From an uncultured Roseiflexaceae bacterium (GTDB taxonomy: Bacteria; Chloroflexota; Chloroflexia; Chloroflexales; Roseiflexaceae): a stretch of DNA of 8,520 bases. Shown piece after piece: positions 1-6,272 of this stretch (position 1 is the first letter of the stretch; every line of letters starts with the position of its first letter). The DNA lies in NCBI GenBank assembly GCA_903868295.1, contig CAIPUQ010000615.1, positions 1 to 8,520 of the forward strand, written 5' to 3'. The position numbers were made by a program, and so were the translations under genes. Below the pieces are notes generated by a model. The model was not told the origin of the DNA, did no database searches, and worked only from the letters and a program-made list of their open reading frames with translations.

Positions 1-809
1 GCACCAAAGGCGCCACCGACAACCATCGGGACAACACGTACTTTGGATTTGGGCATCGACAAGAGTCGGGCAATTTCGTCACGGACACCAAATTGGCCTT
101 GGGTGCTGGTGTAGACCGTGAGTTCGCCACGCATCATGTGTGGGTCGGCTACAACGGCATGTGGCTCGAGGTAGCCTTGATGCACGATGGGGGTCGTGTA
201 GCGGCGGGTGATGACGATGTCAGCGCTTTTGATGGCTGCATCGACATTGCCACGATTGAACTTCGTTTCTTCGTGCAGATTGGATGGCTCGCGATGTCCT
301 TCGTCGGCGCCTTTCTCGACTGCTGCGTGAGCTGCGGTCAAGTCAATGCCGTCTTTGGGCAAACCGTTGGGCCAGATGACTGGTGAAGACGACAAAATAG
401 CCGCCTCCATGTCACTGACGACCGGCAGTGGCTCATAGTCGATGAGGACGGCATCGGCACCGTCTTTGGCGGCTGCCTCGGATTCGGCGACGACGACGAC
501 CACCGGATGTCCGCGGAACAATGCCACGTCGTGTGCCAACACGGCACTCCCGCGGGAATTGACCGGGCGGTCTTTGGTGGGCAAATCAGCCGCAGTCAGA
601 ACCGCAACGACGCCAGGCACAGCCATGGCTGCACTTTTGTCGATACCGGTGATTTTTGCGTGGGCATACGGGCTCAAGACCGGGCGGCCATAGAGCATAC
701 CCGGCAGACGCATGTCGCCCGTGTATTGTGCCGAACCAGAGAGCTTCTCGGGCCCATCGATGATTTTGTGACGTTTGCCTAGGGTCTTGTACTCTTTTTT
801 GGCTGTCAT
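1..809 (-). CDS. Xanthine dehydrogenase-family molybdopterin-binding subunit, 5' part (runs off left edge)
   Basis: Large catalytic subunit of a molybdenum hydroxylase (xanthine dehydrogenase, aldehyde oxidase, CO dehydrogenase CoxL family), which hydroxylates a substrate carbon with water-derived oxygen. I translated this strand by hand: the frame is open from ATG at 809 to the left edge, 269 complete codons, without a stop. The opening (GKRHKIIDGPEKLSGSAQY, residues 11-29) is the usual start of the family's a/b-hammerhead domain, which runs to about residue 130. The Mo-binding domain follows, with HQGYLEPHA (210-218), TSTQGQFGVRDEIARLL (235-251) and VVGGAFG (263-269), the counterpart of the GGGFGGK loop. 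Shine-Dalgarno GAGGA lies 6 bases before the ATG. The gene starts 15 bp after the MFS stop, so it is probably the fifth gene of the operon. The remaining two thirds, including the catalytic glutamate, and any FAD or iron-sulfur subunits lie outside. Substrate unknown; family very likely. Confidence 0.93.
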   Translation of the reverse strand, partial: MTAKKEYKTLGKRHKIIDGPEKLSGSAQYTGDMRLPGMLYGRPVLSPYAHAKITGIDKSAAMAVPGVVAVLTAADLPTKDRPVNSRGSAVLAHDVALFRGHPVVVVVAESEAAAKDGADAVLIDYEPLPVVSDMEAAILSSSPVIWPNGLPKDGIDLTAAHAAVEKGADEGHREPSNLHEETKFNRGNVDAAIKSADIVITRRYTTPIVHQGYLEPHAVVADPHMMRGELTVYTSTQGQFGVRDEIARLLSMPKSKVRVVPMVVGGAFG

Positions 810-824
810 GGGTTCCTCAATACG

Positions 825-2156
825 CTAGACGACCGCCGGCGGCGTGTTGCCGGCTTCGATAATTGCACGACGGACATTCACAAACAACAACAACACCAAC
901 CCCACCACGAAAAACGCAGCAATCATGACTAACGCCAGGCGATACGATCCAGTGAACTGAAAGACCAAACCGAACACCAATGGTCCGATCCAGCTCGTCC
1001 CACGTTCACTGACTTCATACAGGCTATAGTATTCGGCTTCTTTGCCTGCGGGGATCATCTGGGCAAACAACGAACGGCTCAAGGCTTGCGTGCCACCAAG
1101 CACAATCGCAATCCCTGCACCCAAGCCAAGGAACTGCATAACATTCCCCTTGGCCATAAAGTACGTCACAAAGGTGAGTCCAGTCCACACCAGTAGACTC
1201 ATCACAATGGCACGTTTCGCACCGGTGAGTTGGGCAATGCGGTTAAAAGCCAAAGCTCCGAACCACGCCACAAATTGCACCATCAGAATGGTGATAATCA
1301 GTGTCTGCGACTCCATGCCCAGTTCTTCGGTGCCAAACTGCGAAGACAACGAGATGACTGTCTGGACACCATCATTGTAGAGCAGATAGGCCGCCAAAAA
1401 GAGCAGCGTTTGAGGGTACTGTCCTGCGTTTTTGATGGTTTCACGCAGCTGACGAAAGCCCGCACTCAGCACTGATTGCCCCTGTGCCAGTTCTTTGGCA
1501 GGATTCCCCACCCGGAGGCGTGTCAACGGGATGCGCAAGAAAATTGCCATCCAGACACCTGCAGACGCCAGACAAATCCGCACTGCCATACCGCTGTCAA
1601 TCCCAAACGTGTCATGCATCGTAAAGAGCACAAGGTTGAGGAGCAAAAGCACGCCGCCACCCAAGTAACCGAATGCAAAGCCGCGCGACGAGATGGCATC
1701 ACGCTCATCCGGTCCAGCGATTTCGGGAAGGAACGCATTGTAGAACACCATGGATGCCCCGAACGTCAGATTCGCAATCAGGTACAGAACGGCTCCGTAC
1801 AGATAATTCGTCCCTTGTAAAAAATACAAAAGGATGACGGCAATGGTACAAATGTATGCAAAAATCCCCATCATCCGGCGCTTCAATGTCGTGTAGTCTG
1901 CGACCGCACCGAGAATGGGGAGAAAGAACACCTGCAAAAAGACCGACAGTGACGTGACGTAGGCAAACAGCGATCCTGCGGCAATCGGGATATTCGGCCC
2001 AAATGGGTACAACATCCCCGCCGTGCCTTCGGCAGCTGCATTTGCGATACTCGTCAAGTATGGTCCCAAAAACACCGCGATGACGGTCGTCGAATACGCC
2101 GAAACAGCCCAGTCGAAATAATACCAACTCCGTTGTTCGGTATTGCCAGCAAACAT
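825..2156 (-). CDS. MFS permease, UMF1 / Atg22-like family
   Basis: A 443-residue integral membrane protein of the major facilitator superfamily, full length with about 12 hydrophobic segments. Several blocks mark it as UMF1/Atg22-like rather than a generic MFS protein: an RSWYYFDWAVSAY start (9-21), the GAVADYTTLKRR loop after TM2 (83-94), VFYNAFLPEI (137-146), SSRGFAFGYLGGG (156-168), YLLYNDGVQT (257-266), and GGTQALSRSLFAQMIP (354-369) followed by EYYSLYEVSERGTSWIGPLVFG (split at 375-396). Fungal Atg22 exports amino acids from the vacuole; the substrates of bacterial members are mostly unknown, so none is assigned here. The start is secure: AGGAGG lies 5 bases before the ATG. It begins 22 bp after sfsA and ends 15 bp before the molybdenum hydroxylase gene, which places it inside the operon. 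It may import the compound handled by the neighbouring enzymes, which is an inference from position only. Confidence 0.95.
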   Translation of the reverse strand: MFAGNTEQRSWYYFDWAVSAYSTTVIAVFLGPYLTSIANAAAEGTAGMLYPFGPNIPIAAGSLFAYVTSLSVFLQVFFLPILGAVADYTTLKRRMMGIFAYICTIAVILLYFLQGTNYLYGAVLYLIANLTFGASMVFYNAFLPEIAGPDERDAISSRGFAFGYLGGGVLLLLNLVLFTMHDTFGIDSGMAVRICLASAGVWMAIFLRIPLTRLRVGNPAKELAQGQSVLSAGFRQLRETIKNAGQYPQTLLFLAAYLLYNDGVQTVISLSSQFGTEELGMESQTLIITILMVQFVAWFGALAFNRIAQLTGAKRAIVMSLLVWTGLTFVTYFMAKGNVMQFLGLGAGIAIVLGGTQALSRSLFAQMIPAGKEAEYYSLYEVSERGTSWIGPLVFGLVFQFTGSYRLALVMIAAFFVVGLVLLLFVNVRRAIIEAGNTPPAVV

Positions 2157-2178
2157 ATCAGCCTCCTCTGCGCGGTTG

Positions 2179-2928
2179 TCAGGGATTCAGCGATTGATGA
2201 ATTATGCACGTTACGGTATGTTCAAAGTATAACCCATTTCGGTCAAAGCGCGCAGAAACACCGATCACCTGGACCCCAGCTGCCTGTGCGTTGCGGACTG
2301 CGCTCGCCAGGACGGGGTCGATATTGCCATCAATCGCGGTGCGTGTCACCGTCGCTTGCGCAACGACAACCAGCACGGTCGGTTGACCCTGACTTGCGAG
2401 TGTAGCGAGCTCGTCTACATGCCGTGCAGCACGACTACTAGGGGCATCAGGAACCGATGCAGTCGTAGTGTCTGGGTGGAGTCTCCCCGCCGATTTGACC
2501 TCGAGAATAATATCTTGTGGCCCACCGGTGAGGACAAAGTCAAACCGACTCGCGCCGACGTTCACTTCGCTGCGTACATCGGTATACATAGGGAGTTCGG
2601 GGATGAGGTGGGCTGCAAGCACGCGCTTCATCAGACGATTGGGCAACAAGGTGTCCAGCGACGCCCAACTGCCATCGGCACGTTGGGCGGCAGCGGCTTG
2701 CCATTGGGTTGCGCGTTTTTCGCCGGGGCGTGCCACCAGGCAGATACATACCCCCGGTTGGAGGGTCTCGATAAGCCTGCCTCGATCTGCGATATGCGCC
2801 TTCGTAATGGTGCCATCAGCGAGCTGTACCATAGCCACAAAGCGATTGGGGCGGTCGAGAAATGTCGCCAAGCACTGCTCACCGCCGCCCGCCAACGGTA
2901 CACCTATCGGGTTTATGATGTTTTCCAC
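2179..2928 (-). CDS. sfsA: SfsA family protein (sugar fermentation stimulation protein homologue, putative nuclease)
   Basis: SfsA was named for an E. coli effect on maltose metabolism; the family combines an N-terminal OB-like domain with a C-terminal PD-(D/E)XK nuclease-like domain. Visible family blocks are ATFLDRPNRFVA (21-32), ADRGRL (47-52), LDTLLPNRL (91-99), RSEVNVGASRFDFVL (119-133), ILEVKSAG (141-148), VPDAPSSRAARHVDEL (159-174) and NIDPVLASAVRNAQAAGVQV (202-221). The nuclease-type residues D130, E143 and K145 are present, so the active site looks intact. The usual FPDA is VPDA here. The protein has 249 residues against 234 in E. coli, most of the excess being in the N-terminus. The start is GTG at 2928, overlapping the end of the enoyl-CoA hydratase gene by 16 bp; I see no good Shine-Dalgarno before it, so translation may be coupled to the upstream gene. 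A slightly later start (for example TTG at residue 12) is possible. Family certain, cellular role not. Confidence 0.95.
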   Translation of the reverse strand: MENIINPIGVPLAGGGEQCLATFLDRPNRFVAMVQLADGTITKAHIADRGRLIETLQPGVCICLVARPGEKRATQWQAAAAQRADGSWASLDTLLPNRLMKRVLAAHLIPELPMYTDVRSEVNVGASRFDFVLTGGPQDIILEVKSAGRLHPDTTTASVPDAPSSRAARHVDELATLASQGQPTVLVVVAQATVTRTAIDGNIDPVLASAVRNAQAAGVQVIGVSARFDRNGLYFEHTVTCIIHQSLNP

Positions 2929-3686
2929 TGTGGCGCACGTTTATTCAAAAACGCGTCTGTGCCTTCTTTTGCATCCGGTGCAACCACGATGTGGGCAAAC
3001 GTCGCACACTCAGCAGCGAGTGCATCCTCGAGGGGCTGGTCGGCACCCGCATAGATGGTCCGCTTGATCGTTGCAACCACACTGGCCGACATCGAACCGA
3101 TGCGGAGCGCCAATGTCGTGGCAGTGGCATGCAATTCGGCAGGTTCGGTGACGATGTCGACCAGGCCCAGCCGCAGGCAGTTATCTGCATCAATCGGATC
3201 CCCGGTCAACGCCATCAACAACGCAGTGCTCGTGCCGGCACGGCGGGTAACGCGCACACTCCCCCCCCAGCCCGGCATCAGGCCGAGGGTCACTTCGGGC
3301 AACGCTAACCGGGCGGTTGAACTCGCAACACGCAGGTCGCACATGAGCGCGAGCTCGCACCCACCGCCGTAGGCAACTCCATTGATGGCCGCAATCACGG
3401 GGAACGCAGCGGTCCGAATGGTTGTTGCGAGGCGCAACATGACTTCGCCGAAGGCGGCTCCTGCGTTGACATCGGGCAATGCGTTGATTTCTTTGATATT
3501 GGCGCCTGCGACAAAGGCGCGGTCACCATGACCAGTGATAATGACTGCCTTGGGATGATCATGCGCAATATGTGCCAAGGACTCGGCCAACTCTGCCACA
3601 GCCGCCATGCTCAATGCGTTGACAGGTGGGTTGTTGATGGTCAAGGTCACAACGCCATCGATATTCGATCGTGTCCAGAGACTCAT
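2913..3686 (-). CDS. Enoyl-CoA hydratase/isomerase (crotonase family)
   Basis: A 257-residue crotonase-fold protein, normal length for a single-domain enoyl-CoA hydratase, which adds water to trans-2-enoyl-CoA to give 3-hydroxyacyl-CoA. The oxyanion-hole segments are FVAGANIKEI (58-67) and YGGGCELALMCD (106-117). Both glutamates that act in true hydratases are in place: E111 in the GGGCEL block and E131 in LPEVTLGLMPGWGG (129-142). This argues for hydratase activity rather than a degenerate paralogue. The first block reads AGAN where AGAD is usual. Shine-Dalgarno AAAGGAG ends 7 bases before the ATG. The gene lies 47 bp after the 3-hydroxyacyl-CoA dehydrogenase, which performs the next step of beta-oxidation, so the pair form a functional unit (compare crt and hbd in butyryl-CoA synthesis). 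Chain-length preference and direction cannot be read from the sequence. Confidence 0.95.
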   Translation of the reverse strand: MSLWTRSNIDGVVTLTINNPPVNALSMAAVAELAESLAHIAHDHPKAVIITGHGDRAFVAGANIKEINALPDVNAGAAFGEVMLRLATTIRTAAFPVIAAINGVAYGGGCELALMCDLRVASSTARLALPEVTLGLMPGWGGSVRVTRRAGTSTALLMALTGDPIDADNCLRLGLVDIVTEPAELHATATTLALRIGSMSASVVATIKRTIYAGADQPLEDALAAECATFAHIVVAPDAKEGTDAFLNKRAPQWKTS

Positions 3687-3733
3687 GTGGGGACTCCTTT
3701 TTGCCTATGAGATATGTATTACCTGCAAAATCA

Positions 3734-4585
3734 TCATGCCAGCGGATAAAACCCGCCGCCGGATTTTCGACCAAGTTGGCCATTGGCAACCATGGCTCGC
3801 AACCGTTGGGGCGCAGACAAGCGTTCGTCTGCCAGTTCGCGTGCCAGCACATCACCGATTGATACCGCAGTATCAAGGCCTATGACATCGAGCAGCTGCA
3901 ACGGCCCCATGGGATACCCACAGCCGAGTTTCATTGCGGTATCAATGGCGTCGCGGTCTGCCACCCCTGCGTCGAGCAGGCGGACTGCTTCAAAGAGATA
4001 CGGGATCAACAACCGATTCACAATAAAGCCGCTCTCGTCTTTGACCGCAACAACGGTTTTGTTGAGTGTGGTGCCCATCTGTCGCAATGCGTCCTGTGTT
4101 GCCGCGCTGGTAAAAGGTGTCGATACGAGCTCGATGAGTTGCATCAACGGCACCGGATTAAAGAAATGAAACCCAGCGACCCGGTCCGGGCGTGTGGTCG
4201 CCTGTGCAATCAGATGAATGGGGATGGATGATGTATTTGACGCAAAAATAGTCGAAGGGCTACAGATGCTATCGAGTGCGTGAAAGAGTTCGTATTTGAG
4301 TTCAGCTACTTCTGCAATGGCCTCGATGACGACATCTGCCTGCGCCAACGCCTGACGATCGAGTGTCGGCACGAGACGGGCATAGGCGGCATCGGCCTGC
4401 TCGGTCGTCATACTGCCTTTTTTGACAGAACGCGCATAGCCATCGCTGATGCGGGCAAGCCCGCGTTGGAGCGGCGCATCGAGTTGCTCACAGACGATGG
4501 TACGGTACCCGGCTGCTGCGACGACCTGCGCAATACCCGCACCCATGACCCCACAACCGACCACGGCAACGGATTGGATACTCAT
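3734..4585 (-). CDS. hbd: 3-hydroxyacyl-CoA (3-hydroxybutyryl-CoA) dehydrogenase
   Basis: NAD(P)-dependent oxidation of 3-hydroxyacyl-CoA to 3-oxoacyl-CoA, or the reverse. The 283 residues match the single-function Hbd/PaaH/FadB2 type. The N-terminal Rossmann domain has VGCGVMGAGIA (9-19); next come SNTSSI (116-121), GFHFFNPVPLMQLIELV (138-154) and GFIVNRLLIPYL (186-197). The C-terminal helical domain has KLGCGYPMGPLQLLDVIGLD (219-238) and ends in GRKSGGGFY (272-280). The catalytic set S119, H140, E152 and N190 is complete, two residues on from clostridial Hbd numbering. I chose ATG at 4585: GGAG lies 5 bases before it, whereas the in-frame TTG at 4588 would leave only 2 bases. It is the first gene of the leftward operon, divergent from the lyase gene. 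Short-chain preference is likely from size and type, but a role in aromatic or longer acyl-CoA breakdown is equally possible. Confidence 0.95.
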   Translation of the reverse strand: MSIQSVAVVGCGVMGAGIAQVVAAAGYRTIVCEQLDAPLQRGLARISDGYARSVKKGSMTTEQADAAYARLVPTLDRQALAQADVVIEAIAEVAELKYELFHALDSICSPSTIFASNTSSIPIHLIAQATTRPDRVAGFHFFNPVPLMQLIELVSTPFTSAATQDALRQMGTTLNKTVVAVKDESGFIVNRLLIPYLFEAVRLLDAGVADRDAIDTAMKLGCGYPMGPLQLLDVIGLDTAVSIGDVLARELADERLSAPQRLRAMVANGQLGRKSGGGFYPLA

Positions 4586-4590
4586 CAAAG

Positions 4591-4597
4591 CTCCCCC
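4591..4597 (-). promoter_or_regulatory. Ribosome binding site deciding the hbd start
   Basis: On the minus strand this reads GGGGGAG, with 5 bases to the ATG at 4585. The spacing favours that ATG over the adjacent in-frame TTG at 4588. Confidence 0.7.
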
Positions 4598-4604
4598 TAC
4601 GTAT

Positions 4605-4620
4605 CCGTTCGACGAAACGG
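4605..4620. promoter_or_regulatory. Inverted repeat, possible operator
   Basis: CCGTT and AACGG form five-base half-sites around six bases, and inside them lies a second palindrome, TTCGACGAA (4608-4616). The element covers the -35 candidate of the rightward promoter and lies 20 to 35 bases before the hbd start, in its leader. This is a common position for a repressor site, but no regulator gene is in the window and the half-sites are short enough to occur by chance. Confidence 0.35.
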
Positions 4621-4637
4621 GTGATTCGTGCTACTAT
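4609..4637 (+). promoter_or_regulatory. Candidate sigma70-like promoter for the lyase gene
   Basis: TCGACG (4609-4614) and TACTAT (4632-4637) are separated by 17 bases. Each matches four of six consensus positions. The predicted transcript would start about 50 bases before the ATG. The call rests on pattern only. Confidence 0.35.
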
Positions 4638-4697
4638 GGCGCGCGAACGTTGCGACACGCCAGGCTGGTGTGCCGTCAGCATAAGGGAAATGTAACG

Positions 4698-6119
4698 ATG
4701 ACGCAAGGATTTCGAATCGAAAAAGACTCACTGGGTGAGGTCCAAGTACCAGCGAGTGCCTTGTATGGCGCACAGACACAGCGTGCCGTACACAACTTCC
4801 CCGTGAGTGGATTGCGACCATACCCTGCATTTGTGTGGGCAATGGCCGTCATCAAACGTGCCGCTGCCGAAGTCAACCGTGACCTCGGATTGCTCGATGC
4901 CAGCGCCGCTACCGCAATTATTGCCGCCGCCGACGAAGTAATTGCCGGACAACACAGCGAACAGTTCGTCGTCGATCCGTTCCAGGCCGGTGCCGGCACC
5001 AGCCACAACATGAACCTCAACGAGGTCCTGGCGAACCGCGCCAACCAAATCCTCGGCTTTAGCCTCGAGGATGCAAAAAAGCCGGTGAACCCCAACGATC
5101 ACGTGAATATGGCGCAGAGCACCAACGATACCATCCCAACCGCGATCCGATTGGGCGCGCTGTGGCGTGTCAACGAGTTGTTGGCGGCTATCGACGGTCT
5201 CGCTGATGCCCTCGACCAAAAGGCAATCGAATTCGCCGATGTGGTGAAATCCGGTCGCACACACCTCCAGGACGCGGTACCGGTCACCATGGGCCAAGAA
5301 TTCGGTGCATATGCACTCGCGGTCCGCAATGACCGCGAACGCGTGGCCACTGCTGCAGCCCGTATGCGACGATTGGGTATCGGTGGAACCGCAACTGGGT
5401 CGGGACTCAATGCGCACGCCGAATACCACCCACGCATGGTAACTACATTGAGTCGATTGCTCGGGCAAGAGTTGCGGAGCTCGGGCAACTTGTTTGAGTC
5501 GATGCAAAACATGGCCGATGCCGCTGACTTTTCGAGCGCCATTCGCACGCTGTGTATCACCCTGACCCGCATCGCCAACGACTTCCGCTTACTCGCATCT
5601 GGCCCAGCGACGGGCTTCGATGAACTGCGACTGCCTGCGGTACAACCCGGCTCGAGCATCATGCCCGGCAAAATCAATCCCGTGCTGGCTGAAATGCTCA
5701 ACATGGCATGCTTCCATGTACAGGGGTGTGACCATACCGTTACCTTGGCAGCACAGGCCGGTCAGCTCGAATTGAACGTCATGATGCCCATCATTGCGCA
5801 CAATCTGTTCGAGATGATGCACGTCATGATTGGTGCAATCAACGCATTCACCACCAAATGTGTCGTCGGTCTGACCGCCAACCGTGAAAAAGCCTCGGGC
5901 TGGCTGGCCAAAAATGCCATCCTGGTAACCGCCCTCAACCGCGAAATCGGCTATGCAAATGGTGCTGCGGTTGCCAAAGAATCCATGGCAACAGGCAAGA
6001 CCATCAAAGAAGTCGTGATGGAGAAGGGGCTCCTCAGTGCAGAACGCATCGATGAGCTGCTCGATGTGCATGCGATGACAAAGGGTGGTATTATGGGCTT
6101 CGGTGCGGGTGGCGGCTAA
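4698..6119 (+). CDS. aspA: Aspartate ammonia-lyase (aspartase / class II fumarase superfamily)
   Basis: A 473-residue homotetrameric-type lyase that forms fumarate from L-aspartate (aspartase) or L-malate (fumarase). Superfamily blocks are GAGTSHNMNLNEVLANRA (98-115), AQSTNDTIPTA (139-149), SGRTHLQDAVPVTMGQEF (185-202), GTATGSGLNAH (230-240) and the catalytic loop GSSIMPGKINP (318-328). Substrate residues T101, S141, T142, N143, T188, H189, S319, K325 and N327 align with Bacillus aspartase, one residue on after T101. Two blocks favour aspartase: AGAGTS where E. coli FumC has TGSGTQ, and AQAGQLELNVM (352-362) where fumarase has ASGNFELN. The family is certain; aspartase over fumarase is my preference at about 70%. 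The frame stays open upstream to 4449, but homology begins at FRIEKDSLGEVQVPA, so ATG 4698 is used, with AAGGGA 9 bases before it. The C-terminus is glycine-rich (GFGAGGG). Confidence 0.93.
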   Translation: MTQGFRIEKDSLGEVQVPASALYGAQTQRAVHNFPVSGLRPYPAFVWAMAVIKRAAAEVNRDLGLLDASAATAIIAAADEVIAGQHSEQFVVDPFQAGAGTSHNMNLNEVLANRANQILGFSLEDAKKPVNPNDHVNMAQSTNDTIPTAIRLGALWRVNELLAAIDGLADALDQKAIEFADVVKSGRTHLQDAVPVTMGQEFGAYALAVRNDRERVATAAARMRRLGIGGTATGSGLNAHAEYHPRMVTTLSRLLGQELRSSGNLFESMQNMADAADFSSAIRTLCITLTRIANDFRLLASGPATGFDELRLPAVQPGSSIMPGKINPVLAEMLNMACFHVQGCDHTVTLAAQAGQLELNVMMPIIAHNLFEMMHVMIGAINAFTTKCVVGLTANREKASGWLAKNAILVTALNREIGYANGAAVAKESMATGKTIKEVVMEKGLLSAERIDELLDVHAMTKGGIMGFGAGGG

Positions 6120-6144
6120 GCCTTTCGTCTGAAATTGCACATAT

Positions 6145-6202
6145 GAGCGCCGGCGCTCGCGCATCTACGTATGACACGTATCCGCGACCCGGCGCTCTTT
6201 TT
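6145..6202 (+). terminator. Intrinsic terminator after the lyase gene, with nested stems
   Basis: GAGCGCCGG (6145-6153) pairs with CCGGCGCTC (6189-6197), followed by five T residues (6198-6202). Inside are two more pairings, CGCG (6158-6161 with 6183-6186) and TACGT/ACGTA (6166-6170 with 6176-6180). It begins 26 bases after the lyase stop codon and fits rho-independent termination, though the hairpin is longer than usual. The 5' arm can also fold locally because 6145-6158 is itself a perfect 14-base palindrome. Confidence 0.75.
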
Positions 6203-6260
6203 CTGATTGGGATTTCTGCTCATTCACCTGAGTAGTCCGCATAGAAGTCGTATTGAGTGA

Positions 6261-6266
6261 TGGAGG
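6261..6266 (+). promoter_or_regulatory. Ribosome binding site deciding the GTG start of the phosphofructokinase
   Basis: TGGAGG lies 6 bases before the GTG at 6273, and the protein then begins MRVGILTGGGD as expected for the family. The 58 bases between the terminator and this site (6203-6260) should carry the promoter, but I find no convincing -35/-10 pair there. Confidence 0.8.
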
Positions 6267-6272
6267 TCAATT

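Larger units (their letters stand above)
4586..4697. promoter_or_regulatory. Divergent intergenic control region between hbd operon and lyase gene
   Basis: This 112-bp gap separates two divergently read genes and should hold both promoters. The best rightward candidate is at 4609-4637. I see no convincing leftward promoter: CATAGT on the minus strand (4633-4638) resembles a -10 box but lacks a matching -35. The hexamer CGTTCG (4606-4611) reappears inverted as CGAACG (4644-4649), flanking the rightward -10 candidate. Such a short shared region makes joint regulation of the two transcripts plausible. Confidence 0.6.

Noticed and set aside
2356..3054. A 232-codon open frame on the plus strand.
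   Set aside because: It lies antisense to sfsA and the hydratase, whose protein motifs are unmistakable. Its product has no recognisable family features.
4449..4697. In-frame upstream extension of the lyase, giving a 556-residue protein.
   Set aside because: The extra 83 residues run antisense to hbd, have no homology to the family, and a fitting start with a ribosome site exists at 4698.
4728..5507. A 259-codon open frame on the minus strand inside the lyase gene.
   Set aside because: It is an antisense shadow of a conserved enzyme; its product is low in family-like motifs and no ribosome site or promoter supports it.
5589..6164. A 191-codon minus-strand frame spanning the end of the lyase and its terminator.
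   Set aside because: It crosses the terminator hairpin and is antisense to conserved lyase motifs.
6203..6260. Possible phosphofructokinase promoter (TTGGGA at 6207 or TATTGA at 6251).
   Set aside because: No pair of boxes has acceptable match and spacing.
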